Translations under genes and position numbers: made by a program
NCBI RefSeq assembly: GCF_030272615.1
Contig: NC_081415.1
Span: 365,809,667 to 365,873,666 of the forward strand
Source of the DNA: Cryptomeria japonica
Lineage: Eukaryota; Streptophyta; Pinopsida; Cupressales; Cupressaceae
DNA length: 64,000 nucleotides
Direction of reading: 5' to 3'
Notes under the pieces: generated by a model
What the model was told of the DNA's origin: nothing
Databases searched by the model: none
The model's input: the letters and a program-made list of their open reading frames with translations, nothing else
Shown here: positions 1 through 10,969 of the stretch, in pieces
How positions within the stretch are numbered: the first letter of the stretch is position 1
Layout: each line of letters starts with the position of its first letter

Positions 1-240
1 ATTATATATTTAAATATTGTCATTGTAAATGTATTAAATATTAAATAATACTTTCTTAATATATTTTCTTTTTTATATTGACATTTAATAATATATTTAA
101 TAATATTTTTCTTTATTATTTTATATATTAAATACATTAATATTTTAATCATTTATTTACAATATTTAATGATTTATTTCTTCTTTAGGATATTAATATT
201 TTTTAAATAATTTGTATCAAGTGATATCATGGGGGTTATC
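1..240. other. AT-rich stretch, no gene
   Basis: Almost pure A/T with many short ATATTTAATA-type runs. I see no open frame, RNA gene or terminus here. It precedes the point where similarity to the LTR copy at 48166-51949 becomes visible, so it is probably foreign to that LTR. Confidence 0.6.
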
Positions 241-343
241 ACAAACAAATGTTGCTTTCATGAGAGGGGGATCAAAAGATGAGATTCCAGGTAAAAGAAA
301 GTGAGAAGGATAGAACTAAGTGAGAGAAATCAAGCAAATCATA

Positions 344-1086
344 AATTTCACTCCTGACCCTTCCAAAGGGTCTAGAGCGAAATTCTCAAAATCACCTAAT
401 TCGCTCATGATGAAGGCTAAGATATGGATTCCTAGGCCTTGGTGGAGAGAAGGCTAGTATGTGCTTGTCTTGGGAGGCAATTTGGAGTAAGGAAATGATA
501 GAATTTGAGCCTAAGGAAGAATTTCGCTCCTAACCCTTCCAAAGGGTTCAGAGCGAAATCCTTAAAACCTCTATTTTGCTCCCAATTTTGCATCAAACCT
601 AGTGTTGATTGAGATTAAAAACATCCTTAGGCATGCATTTGATCAAGTTGTGGTCACAAAATGTGAATATTTTGTCCTAAAATGCAAATTTCACTCCTGA
701 CCCTTCCAAAGGGTCCAGAGCGAAATTCCTTATAGCAATTGTCCTTGGCCAAGGTCCAAAGCGAAATCCTCTTTTTTGGTCTTTTTTGGGGTCAAATAAA
801 TGATGTCTTCAGGAGAAAGCAATTCAAAGCTCAAGTGAAGTGCAAGGCTAAAGGAATGTGATTTGAGCCAAGAATGCAAATTTCGCTCCTGACCCTTCCA
901 AAGGGTCCAGAGCGAAATTCCTAGGAGGTCTAATATTTTGCCTAGGTCTTTGAGCAAAACCTATTCCTTGGCAATTTTGGAAGCGAATGACTTGATCTTG
1001 GTAAGGTAATGTTGAAAATGAGGTCTGATTGAGCAACTCTGTCAAATTTCGCTCCTGACCCTTCCAAAGGGTCCTGAGCGAATTTT
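344..1086 (+). repeat. Five spaced hairpin repeats of family F
   Basis: Imperfect palindromes of about 42 bases start near 344, 519, 686, 878 and 1044. Each has an arm like AATTTCGCTCCTGACCC, a short CTTCCAAAG centre and the complementary arm ending GAGCGAAATT. Spacing is 167-192 bases. The spacer sequences are not tandem copies of each other, so only the hairpin is strongly conserved. Confidence 0.85.
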
Positions 1087-1824
1087 ATTATAGGGCCTGT
1101 CCCTGGGGAGGATCCTAAAGCAAATTCCATTTTGATCCCTTTTTGTTAATGATTTAAGGTAAGAAATGCTATTTTGGGATAAATATATCATGTGTACTTA
1201 ATCACCTTTTGGTTTGTTTTTGCAAATGGAAGAAAATCAGGCCGTGACAAGGACAACCTATTCCAAGCCCATCATCATCAAGGACATTCCAAAAGCATAA
1301 AGGAGGACTCAAGGTGTTTTGAAGCGTTGGAAGACTTCAAGTGTTCGAGGAGTTGCAAGCTAGCCTCAAGATCTCATTCTACCACACAAAGGAACCACTT
1401 AATGACAGAGAAGGAGGACCTTACAAGCTCTTCAAAGCAATATGAGCTACCAGAGGAGAAAGAAAACTTGAGCGTGAGGAGACCTCATCAAGTACATGGA
1501 AGTCAAAGAGGTACATCATTCTTCGCATCGACAGAGGAGGATCGACCAAGATACAAATGTCAAACAAGGTGGCATCCTAGTCACTTTTCCTCCAGTCGGA
1601 TTGGTCCACCTCAGCATGTCTAGATTCAATGAACCTAATTTATCAGGGACGGCACAAACTTCGGTGTACCTACCCCTACTTCCTATTGGTCCTCACTCCT
1701 GGAATGTAATTTTCTCATTGGCTAAGGAAGTTTGTTATAACAAACCCTAATTAGGGTTTCTATCTTGTAATCCAAGCCATTGATTCTAAGCCAATCAGAG
1801 CCATCAATTTGCAAAGGGGTTCTC

Positions 1825-1833
1825 TATATAAAT
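1825..1833 (+). promoter_or_regulatory. Putative LTR TATA box (family F)
   Basis: TATATAAAT is followed by CCCTGGCTCTTCATTTG. The same block is found in inverse orientation at 49034-49044 in the second copy, so the promoter-like core is conserved between copies. Transcription from it is inference. Confidence 0.5.
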
Positions 1834-2701
1834 CCCTGGCTCTTCATTTGTAAAGGTTAATAGTCAGAGATTAGTTAATAATTAGGAATTAGCAAAAAGA
1901 GATAGAGATAGCATTTTAGAGTAGAGTAAAAAGAGAAGGCAAAGATTGTTGCCAAGACATTGCTGCAAAAGACATGTAAACTTCATTAAAGGAATGATGA
2001 ATTCTATGTGTCAATTCTACAATTTGCATGGTCTCTATACTTCTCAAATTTAATTTCATGTTATTAGATGGATGGAAGAAATTTGTATGATCAATGGTGA
2101 GATCTGTATATCCATACTACTAGCGGTTTGTTGATTGCAAACTTACTCTGTGTAGTCAACTAGAATCATTCAACTTAAGCTTAACTTCAATTATCGCTTA
2201 TTCATTGATATGCATCAACTCGATGGTGTCTATGCTTGTAGCGGTGATCTGAACATCATAAAGCTATCCTTAGAAGATCGCACTAGCCTTGTGGAGATGA
2301 TCATAGCATGTCAAAGCAAGACTTAGTTAGAATTTCATCAAAGGTCATCCATTGCTCCTACATTCTTAGTGTTAGAATTAGATCCTTCTCCAACCCTTAT
2401 CCTTTTTTCCTTTTTTTTAAAATCAAGGACCAGTAAAATCTCACATTCCAGTGATACCCAAAGTAAATCCGACGCTCAGGTCATCAAATGTAAGTCCCAT
2501 TGTGATTCCAGCAAAATCACATCATACCGCAAGAGCTTATCCACACGTAGAGACCCTACATATCAGAACCTTGGAGTTGCTCTGATTGATCCTTCAGCGA
2601 GATCTTCAACAGTCGGGGAAACTTTGTTCAAGAGAGGATAAGATACCTTGGTATTTTATTCTATGTTTGCATGTGCATGAAAAACACATCAACAGGTAGC
2701 T

Positions 2702-3600
2702 GTAATGTCCCCAATTTTCAAGGTTCTCTCGTAGTGCAATTGGTGTTGGCTTTTGGGAGTTTTCTAATGCACCAATGAGTTCAGATGAATTAATGGAGAT
2801 GAACGACACCTTCTGGAGTGCCACGGACTTTCTATTTTTAGCAATGGCCATTTTTAGCACTTACTATTTATGGTAAGTTTCAGTGCATCCCCGATTTAGC
2901 CTGTTTGGTGTTTGGACTCTAGTTTTAGTAGTTGCTATTTTTAGTAAGTGTCTATTTTTAGCAATGAGTCGACCTCTATTTTCCCAGCAGTTAAAAATGT
3001 CATTCTTGGACATTGGGTGAAGTTTAATTGTGTTAAAAGAAATATATTTTGATTTTTAGTTACTGAAGTCTATATATTGTCACTTTACGACTTAAGTGAA
3101 CTGTACCCCTTGGCCTACTTGCACAACGTTGTTTTAAAAGGGGGCCCTTTTATGTCCTTATGTGAGGCTTATTTATGAAGAAATGTTTTATCCCACATGG
3201 ATTGGTAAAGAGAGTGGGGCATCTTGAGAATGTTATAAAAGCAACTTAGTGGAGTTCATTTCTCATGCTTGGTTTATTATTTTCTCTTGGAAAATTTGGG
3301 AGCTTCTAGCTTTCAGTTTTGTGCACTAGGACGGAAACCCTTGGGTTCTTTTGGATTGGATGAAAACCCAATTCCATCTATAGGTGGATTTATTCCAGAA
3401 TTCACATTGAGCTTATTGCAGGTATTTGGCATTGAGGAGGAGTTGGAAATATCATTTATTTGCAGGTCTACAGCTGCTAGGGTTTGGAGAACAAAAAAGG
3501 GAAAATTGTGGACAAATCTTATTATGAAAGAAGCATTTTTGAAGAATTATGAGGGAATAAATTTATGGTCATGAAGCTTCAGCTAATTACCCCCGTCATG
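2702..3600 (+). mobile_element. LTR-type fragment starting TGTAATGTCCCC
   Basis: Starts with TGTAATGTCCCC immediately beyond the end of the family F LTR. It shares several blocks with the minus-oriented LTR ending at 12994: the same first 12 bases, repeated ATTTTTAGTAA/ATTTTTAGCAATG motifs, and a CCCCTTGGCCTA block near 3106. A TATA-like GTTATAAAAG lies near 3231. The 3' limit is not visible. The open frame at 3269-3574 has no recognisable domain. Confidence 0.45.
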
Positions 3601-4011
3601 GAGTTTGTTGGGAGGTAATGACTCTGTGTTGAACGCTACAGTGGTCGTGAACAGTCTTGTGGCTACAGTATTTGATTTTTAAATCTGAAACCATTCCCTT
3701 TCTGCTGTTTGGTTGTGGACAAGCTAATTTTGAAGTTTAAGGAGGCAACATGAAGGCTAATATTCAGCCCTTGCTAGGTGTGGTTTCATATATCTCCAAT
3801 TTGAGTTATATAGTTGCTGATTCACAAAGCAAAGACTTCTGAATTTAAAAGGCTTCCAGTTTGCTGTTATGGTCTATGTGCAGATTTAAACAAGTATAAG
3901 AAGGTAAGAATTGAGTTTAGTTTCTCTTATTGCATTTATCAATTTTGTTGCGTATCATGTAATGATTGAAGAAAAGCATTTACAATTAAATTAGTACTGG
4001 AGATTCTGATC

Positions 4012-4304
4012 TTATTTATCAGCATTTGTGACATTGGAAACATTAAGTTCAACGCACTCCATAGCTGGTGGAAATTCAGCTGCTTGGAAAATGCCATTTC
4101 TCATCATCCGGCAAGCAATAGATGTTGGCAAAAGTCCATCTTTTGCATACATTTTCTTTTTGAAATCTTTGAAGTCCACGTGCCCGAGGTTGGTGTCTGT
4201 AACATTTTTCCATTTAGAATTAGTTTTTGACTCCGGCTGCAATGCTTTACTGGCGAACTTCATCTGAATTTTTCTTGAAGGTTCTCCTTTGGTGGACATC
4301 AATC
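4012..4304 (-). CDS. Exon-like open frame, unknown product
   Basis: On the minus strand, a splice-acceptor-like TTATTGCAG (just above 4304) is followed by an open frame of about 97 codons ending in a stop at 4012. Composition is lysine/asparagine-rich at the N side, with the segment KDGLLPTSIACRMMRNG in the middle. I recognise no family. It could be the last exon of a captured gene fragment or a chance frame in diverged LTR sequence. Nothing upstream on the minus strand supports further exons. Confidence 0.2.
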
Positions 4305-4619
4305 TGCAATAAGTACGAAAAATTTGACATTACTTTTCAAGAAAATTTAATATTCTAACTTTGATTTTTGGACCTCTTGCTCGAAAATTTCACTTTCAGC
4401 CTGTCAAAAAGCTAAATTTTTGTGAAAAAATCACCTGAAAATGGAAGAATTTAGCCTAACACTTGGTAAATGTCGTGAGAATAAGTGATTAAGACAGGAG
4501 GAAAGAAATCAGTCAAATTTAGATTTTGAACCTTCGAAATTATACTTTTGACAAAAAATCTGCCTTCAATTCTGAAAATTTTGTCTTTAACTAAGAAAAA
4601 TCACTTTATCTTCTAGAAA

Positions 4620-4745
4620 TTATGTCCTTCAACTCAGAAATTTCACTTTATTCTTTTTAAATTATGTCCTTCAAATCAGAAATTTCACTTTATTCACTGT
4701 AAATTATGTCCTTCAACTCAGAAATTTCACTTTATTCACTGTCCT
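4620..4745. repeat. Short tandem repeat, about 46-base unit, 3 copies
   Basis: Three consecutive units carry ATTATGTCCTTCAACTCAG followed by AAATTTCACTTTATTC with small changes. The unit occurs in the host sequence just left of the hAT insertion and is AT-rich. No coding potential. Confidence 0.7.
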
Positions 4746-4931
4746 CCACTTAGAAATTTACTCTATCTTCAAAAATTCTCTTTCAAAAATCTATCTTTCG
4801 TAACCTTGAGAGAAAAAATCTTTCACGATCGAACTTGAAATAATGAATTGAAAATGACAAGTTAAACGTGATATAGTTGAAGATTTCGACCAATTTATTA
4901 ACTTTTCATTTTACTTCAGATTTGTCGAACC

Positions 4932-5045
4932 CATAGATGAAAAACTCGGATTTTGCAATAACTCGGCAAGGCCAAAAAATTTTAAAAACTCGGGACTCGC
5001 CAAAACTCGGCAAAAAACTCGGCAAAACTCGGCAACTTTATCGAA
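4932..5045. repeat. hAT left end: TIR and subterminal ACTCGG repeats
   Basis: After the 18-bp terminal repeat, AACTCGG or AACTCGGC recurs about six times to 5035, with one variant GGGACTCGCC. hAT transposases commonly bind such clustered short subterminal motifs. The binding role is inferred from family knowledge. The adjoining 5046-5355 stretch is AT-rich and holds no gene. Confidence 0.8.
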
Positions 5046-5355
5046 CATTTGAAAATACATTTTTTTTTTATATATAATTCAAAAACACACATTTACACCA
5101 AATTTGTATAACATATATGATTTCCATGATATATAAATCAAATTTTTTTGGTAATACATAGCAACAAATGCAAGTATCATAGCATAAACCAAAAACCAAG
5201 TGCAACATATGTATAAGAGTTCAATACATATCAACGTACCATAGTGACAGTCTCATAGAGTTATAGAGTCATAGACCACAAAACAAGAACCTCTGAAATT
5301 CTGATTACATATCAAGTTCAAAGTTTGGTATCAATGAAATTATGAAAATAAGAAA

Positions 5356-7779
5356 TCATAAATTGCGTCTACGACTAAAGCTCAAAATAGATTGTGGCCG
5401 CTGGGTGGGCGGTGCTGAAGTAGTGGCAACATCCTCAACACTAACAGGTGCCTCTTCTGCATGATCAACCTCCTGCTCCTCCTCACGTGCTGCCACTTCC
5501 GCATCCCATTCCTCTCCTGCCCTCTCCAACTCACTCAGCTGCTCATTAGTAAGGAATGGATCCAAATCATTATCAACATCATCAGGAGAAGCAACCCATT
5601 CTGCTGCATATGGATCAATGTCATCCAAGTCAAGTGCTTCATGTGAATCTTGCCCTAGCACCTTCTTCTCATGTAATCGAATGTTGTACCGCACATAGAC
5701 AAGATCATTCAAGCGTTGTTGAGTCAACCTATTGCGCTTTTTTGTGTGGATGTTCTCAAAAACACTCCAGTTGCGCTCACAACCAGAAGCACTACAAGGC
5801 TGTGATAATATGCGGATGGCAAGCTTTTGAAGATTAGGCGTTGTGGCACCATAATCTTCCCACCACAAATCTGCAAGGATACAAAATGTGATTTATAACT
5901 TGTAAAGATTTCAATAATCTTAAAGAGAGAAATAAATGGTAAAAATTAAACATATGTTTTTTTTTACCTGGTCGTAAGGTGGCTCTCCTACGTTTGCAAT
6001 CAGGTGAAGAAAACAATTCCCCTAAGGCCTTCTTATAACTCTGCAACTCATCAAGTATCAGGTCTCGAAGGATCTCATCATCAACTAATCTCCGAATGCA
6101 TGTGTCAAGGCCAATTCTAACCTCTGCATCTGCTTTGAAACTCGGAGAGTAAAAAAACTTGGGATTCAAGAAGTAGGCAGCAGCATGAATATGTTGGTGG
6201 AGTTGATGGTTCCACCTCCGATCAATTATGCGCCATATGGGTTCATACTTGGTCTTGTTTGACCCATACAAGTGTTGAATCGCCTCTTTGGCCTTATCCA
6301 TGGCCTCATATAGATACCCCATGGAGTTATGATCCCCATCCACCATTCGTAGCACCCTCACCAACGGTTCCGACACCTAGATATAAAAAATCTAACAAAA
6401 TCAGCAGATTGAAATATTAGAAAATTAAATAATAAATCATCAATTAAAGTTTCAAAACTTACATTGATGATCTCCTCCACCGTCTTGGCAAAATTAGTAT
6501 CAAAAATGGCAATCACAACCTTCTCTGCTTCAGGCTTTGTAGCATAAGGACTCCCCAACCATCTTTCACTCACGAACATCCGCTTCAGGTTGGGCAATGT
6601 AGCAAGTATGCTCTGCAAGGTGAGGAAATTGGTAGCAAAGCATGTGACCCCCGACCGCACAAGATCCTTACCTTCAATGTGTTCTCTCATAAGATTCAGG
6701 ACCCATGTGTGATTGTAGATGTATTTGGTGATATTCCTTCCATCTTCAACCACTTTCTTTACCCAACTTAGTTTCCCTATGTCCTCAAGGAGCAAGTCAA
6801 GACAATGGGCAGCACAAGGGCTCCAAAATAATGTCGGATGTCTAGCCATTAGAAGTTTGCCGGCTGCCACATATGCAGCTGCATTATCAGTCACAACTTG
6901 GATGACATTCTGCACTCCCACATCCATCACCACTTCATCCAACATGTTGCACAAGGTCTCCGCATTCTTCACTTCATTGGAGGCATCAATTGATTTTAAA
7001 AATACTAACTGTCCTCCTGAAGCAACTAGAAAGTTGATGAGTGTCCTGTTCCTACCATCTGTCCATCCATCAGAAAGAATGGTGCAGCCATTTTTTTCCC
7101 AAATAGTCCTTTGCTCTTCCACTAATGCATGAGTGTTTTGGACCTCATCCTGCAATAACGGTCCACTTACCTCGTAACGGCTTGGGGATTTGAACCCCTT
7201 ACCTGCCACAGTCAACGCGGTGACCAATTGGTCCCAAGATGGACTAGAAATAGCATTGAACGGAACATCATTGTAGATAAAAAATCTAGCACACGCCACC
7301 TTGGCTTGTTGGTGAGCCTCTTTATTCCATGCAGTGCCAAGCAATCCAGGTTGTGCACCAGGAGTGTTACGTGGAATAAAGAAGTTTTCCATGTTGCTGT
7401 CCAAAGTTCCCTTTGCTCGTATCCGTGGCCCAAGGGAAGAACCAGATGTCCCCACATCTGTATGTGACCCCATGGAACTCAAATCTGCCCTTGGGGCTGC
7501 CATTGCCTCTGCTGTTCTCTTTTTTGTTGCCTTCCTTTGATCATATGCTTCAAGCGTTGCTATTGCATCTCTCGTAGCCTCTTCAGTACATTCCGTACAG
7601 CTTGTGGTATCTCGGCATTGAATTTTTGCAAGGTGATATTTGAACCTATTAATGCCACCTTTTACAATTTTTTTGCAATGGTTGCAAAAAACATCTCCTC
7701 GTTTTGGACCTGGTCTCCCATGTTTCCAACAAGGGTCTCTCTTTTTGCCACCAACTTTAACTGTAGAAGCTGAATCCAT
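5356..7779 (-). CDS. hAT-family transposase, three exons, no stops
   Basis: Cut-and-paste transposase. Exons on the minus strand are 7779-6463, 6376-5968 and 5870-5356. The donors are GTAAGT and GTAAAA and both acceptors end in AG. The joined frame is 747 codons including the stop, with no internal stop. Domains seen: BED-type zinc finger with C32, C35, H49 and C55; a DUF659-like N-terminal part of the RNase H fold from about 165, with candidate catalytic D237 (SDGWTDG) and D298 (VVTDNAA); the SPCAAHCLDLLLED signature near 320-333; and a C-terminal hAT dimerisation region with CERNWS, where E607 is the likely third catalytic residue and W610 the usual tryptophan. The tail after about 640 is acidic. 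The start is chosen at the first ATG before the zinc finger. It should act in the nucleus, binding the element ends. The intact frame makes this the youngest-looking gene in the window. Confidence 0.9.
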
Positions 7780-7989
7780 TTTCTTTCAAAAAGATGTGGA
7801 AAAGAACCTAGCAAAAGAGAGGCAACATTTAGAGATAAATAACATTGTTACCAAAAAAAATCACAAACATCCAAAAATTACAATGACTGTATAACTGTAT
7901 TTTATTTACAGTCAAAATAGATGACTCTCTAAAATTAAAATTTTTAATTGGTTGTGTATTTTTTTAAGTTTTTAACTTCAAATTTAAAT

Positions 7990-9310
7990 TTAAATGAAAT
8001 ACTTTAATACACATTGACATTACACAGTTGACAGTCATTTCAAATTTTCAAATGACTATGAGTATTTCACAATTGACTGTGTAATACACAGTCATTAATT
8101 ACAATGTACATTAATGATTAATGTATTACACAGTCATCAGTCATTTGAAAATGACTATGTATTACACAGTCATTTCAAAATTTCAAATGACCGTGTATTA
8201 CACAGTCATCAGTCATTTGAAATTTTGAAATGACTGTAATGACTGTGTATTACACAGTCATTTGAAAATGACTGTGTAATACACAGTCATTTCAAATGAC
8301 TGATGACTGTGTAATACACAGTCATTTGAAAATGAATGTGTATTACACAGTCATTTGAAATGACTGTGACTGTGTAATGATGACTGTGTAATACACAGTC
8401 ATTTGAAATGACTGTGACTGTGTAATGATGACTGTGTAATACACAGTCATTTGAAAATTTGAAATGACTGTGTATTACACAGTCATTTGAAAATTGAAAT
8501 GACTGTGACTGTGTAATGATGACTGTGTAATACACAGTCATTTGAAAATTTGAAATGACTGTGTATTACACAGTCATTTGAAAATTGAAATGACTGTGAT
8601 TGTGTAATGATGACTGTGTAATACACAGTCATTTGAAAATTTGAAATGACTGTGTATTACACAGTCACAGTCATTTCAATTTTCAAATGACTGTGTAATA
8701 CACAGTCATTTTCAAATGACTGTGTATTACACAGTCATTTCAAATGACTGATGACTGTGTAATACACAGTCATTTGAAATGACTGTAAATTGTAATTACT
8801 AATTACTAATGATTGTGTATTACACAGTCATTTGAAATGACTGTGACTGTGTAATACACAGTCATTTGAAATGACTAAGACTGTGTAATACACAGTCATT
8901 TTCAAATGACTGTGTATTACACAGTCTTAGTCATTCGAAATAAAACAATACAAAAAGATACCTGGTCGTGCGTGCAAATGCAAACAATACAGTCATTTTG
9001 ACTGTGTAATACACAGTCATTTCAAATGATTGTGTATTACACAGTCAAAATGACTGTGTATTCGAAATAAAACAATACAAAAAGATCCCTGGTCGTGCGT
9101 GCAAATGCAAACAATACAGTCATTTTGACTGTGTAATACACAGTCATTTCAAATGACTGTGTATTACACAGTCAAAATGACTGTGTATTCGAAATAAAAC
9201 AATACAAAAAGATACCTGGTCGTGCGTGCAAATGCAAACAATACAGTCATTTTGACTGTGTAATACACAGTCATTTCAAATGATTGTGTATTACACAGTC
9301 AAAATGACTG
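7990..9310. repeat. Palindromic array in the hAT 5' region
   Basis: More than two dozen copies of a palindrome with 9-base arms TGACTGTGT and ACACAGTCA around AAT or ATT. They are joined by short AT-rich links such as TTTGAAA or TTTCAAA that are themselves near-palindromic. The block can therefore fold on itself at many scales. It lies between the transposase start (7779) and the right terminus. Open frames through the array come from the repeat and are not genes. Confidence 0.9.
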
Positions 9311-9366
9311 TGTATTCGAAATGAAACAATACAAAAAGATACCTGGTCGTGCGTGCAAATGCAAAC
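8934..9366. repeat. 127-bp tandem repeat, about 3.4 copies
   Basis: Units begin with TTCGAAATAAAAC at 8934, 9061, 9188 and 9315, giving an exact 127-base period. Each contains CCTGGTCGTGCGTGCAAATG plus two of the ACACAGTCA palindromes. The last unit is partial and runs into the GC-rich right subterminal region. Near identity between units indicates recent amplification inside the transposon. Confidence 0.92.
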
Positions 9367-9369
9367 CCT

Positions 9370-9651
9370 ATGCAAATCGCGTGGCGTTTTTTGCCTTCCG
9401 GAGTCGCGCGAGCCGCGAAATGGAATAAAGACTTCGGTTTTTTTTTTTGCCTGCGACTTAAGTCGCGTTTTTCTCGCATTTTGTGCCGCGTTTCGGGCGG
9501 GTTTTGGCCATTAACAGCGATTATTTGCCAAAAAAATCGCGGCGAGTATATAAAAAAATCGCCCCGAGTATTTCCGCGATTAACTCGCGCGGGATTATGG
9601 ATCGCGATTACTCGCGAGTTTTTGAATTGCTCGCCGAGTTTTTCATCTATG
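9370..9651. repeat. hAT right end: CG-rich subterminal region and TIR
   Basis: A CG-rich segment with repeated CGCGAGT, ACTCGCG, GCGAGTATAT and CCGAGT motifs, ending in the 18-bp inverted repeat (9634-9651). The motifs resemble the AACTCGGC cluster at the other end in inverse orientation. CG density is far above that of the neighbouring DNA. Confidence 0.8.
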
Positions 9652-9844
9652 GTCGAACCTAGTCATTTCCAAAATGGCAACTTAATCTTCATCCAAAATT
9701 TTGGGAGAAAGTTTCTATTTCTTGCCCATGGTGCCATCCTTAGCCAAAATATCCTCTCTTTGAATAAGTTGGCGAAGAACCTTTTAGATTCTTCTCTTGA
9801 ATTCAAAAATTTTCGAAGTGTTGGGTTTTCAAAAATTTGCCTAA

Positions 9845-9950
9845 GTGTTGAACTTAGGATTATTTTAATAATCCTAAGTAATACTTAGGATTATTAAATT
9901 AATCCTAAGTATTTTTTAAAATAATCCTAAGTATTTTTGAAAATAATCCT
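9845..9950. repeat. Local foldback of AATCCTAAGTA units
   Basis: ACTTAGGATTATT and AATAATCCTAAGT alternate several times in about 100 bases, forming nested inverted repeats just right of the hAT insertion. No coding potential. Confidence 0.75.
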
Positions 9951-10109
9951 GTGTTGGATTGATTTTTCAACCTCCAAACCTGGTCACCTTCCAATTATGG
10001 TGAGCTTATCCATGTGTTAAGATAAATTCTCATGTTTTTGGCAGACTTGGCACATCATTATGCCGATTTGATCTAGGCGAACCTCATAATTTTCAAGTCG
10101 TTTGCCATT

Positions 10110-10760
10110 TACTCAACTTCTTGCCAAGGATGGAGTTTACCTTTCTCAAGTCATTTGCCAACTTGGCATGGTAGAGTTCAAGATTGTTGGGCCACTTTCT
10201 TATTTAGCAAGGCGGACTTTGCATTATTCATACCATCGTATGGCGGACTTCACACCTTGTTGGACATTCATTTTCATCATGGGCGGACTTCATCTTTGCC
10301 TTGCATTTGACCTTTACTTTTTCTTGACGGACTTTACCCTCTTCATGGCTGACTTTAACATTGACATGCCATTGTGCAAAGTGGACTTCATGTTTGTTTT
10401 GCCACTCTCATATTTTGCAAGGTGGACTTCATGTCTCTTGTGCCACATTCTTGGGCGGACTTCGTCATCTTCGTGTCATACTAGCATTCGGCAGAGTTTA
10501 ACTTTGTCTTGCCATTGTGCATGGCGGACTTCGTGACTTTCATGCCACTTTCATTTGTTCTTGGGTGGACTTTGTGGTTTGCTTGCCATTTTATGGCGGA
10601 CTTGACACTTGCCTTGCAATGTTTGAGCGGACTTTGCACTTACCTTGCAATGTTTGGGCGGACTTTGCACCTACCTTGCAATGCTTGAGCGGACTTTGCA
10701 CTCACCTTGCAATGTTTGAGCGGACTTTGCACCTTCCTTGCAATGTCCCTTGCATCTTTC
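10110..10760 (+). repeat. GGCGGACTT repeats and 31-bp minisatellite
   Basis: GGCGGACTT or close variants (GGTGGACTT, AGCGGACTT) recur every 30-60 bases, usually followed by TTGCCA or TTGCAA. From about 10610 they become a regular 31-base tandem repeat, about four units containing GAGCGGACTTTGCAC. The long open frames here (10102-10536, 10517-10768) follow from the repeat and carry no recognisable domain. I take the block to be non-coding LTR or internal sequence. Confidence 0.75.
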
Positions 10761-10969
10761 ATGCTTGATTGCCATGACACTTTGAATTTCTTCCATAACT
10801 ATCTCCATTTGAACTTGTTTTTTTTGACATAGACACTTGATAGATTTTCTCGCTCAACCATGCACGCTCATCTGGAACATCTAGAACAATACCCTTATCT
10901 GGAGATATTACCTTGCTTTTTACACTTGGAGGCACAAAATTTTGATTTCGAAGATAGGAATGTTGTTGC

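Larger units (their letters stand above)
240..2694 (+). mobile_element. Family F LTR, plus strand, 5'-truncated
   Basis: The stretch is the reverse-complement counterpart of the solo LTR at 48166-51949. They share the hairpin repeats, the segment around 1190-1620, the TATA region and the last 250 bases. It ends in CACATCAACA at 2694, matching the TGTTGATGTG terminus of the other copy. It holds five of the roughly ten hairpin units of the other copy, so its 5' part is missing. The left limit is approximate. An open frame at 1192-1623 lies in this LTR. Its last third is partly conserved in the other copy, but with no recognisable domain I treat it as non-coding. Confidence 0.75.
4932..9651 (-). 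mobile_element. Complete hAT DNA transposon, 4720 bp
   Basis: Flanked by perfect 8-bp direct repeats GTCGAACC (4924-4931 and 9652-9659), the TSD size typical of hAT elements. The ends are perfect 18-bp inverted repeats, CATAGATGAAAAACTCGG at 4932-4949 and its complement at 9634-9651. Subterminal DNA carries many AACTCGG/CGCGAGT-type motifs on both sides. The single gene is a minus-strand transposase (5356-7779). Between its start and the right end lie 1.87 kb dominated by a palindromic array. All parts needed for an autonomous copy appear present. Activity is not shown. Confidence 0.93.

Noticed and set aside
1192-1623. 143-residue frame conserved in part in the F2 LTR
   Set aside because: It lies inside an LTR. 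Only the last third is alike in the other copy (49226-49465), which follows from DNA homology, and the start is not conserved.
6719-7773. Plus-strand frames opposite the hAT transposase
   Set aside because: Antisense shadows of the transposase exons.
7990-9310. CRISPR-like or satellite array
   Set aside because: Repeats are palindromic with no unique spacers of constant length, the context is a eukaryotic hAT transposon, and there are no cas genes.
8287-9479. Open frames across the ACACAGTCA array
   Set aside because: They translate the repeat (VYYTVI-type words) on one strand and have no domain.
10102-10768. Cysteine-rich proteins of 144 and 83 residues
   Set aside because: They follow the GGCGGACTT/31-base repeat, and no signal peptide or family is seen.
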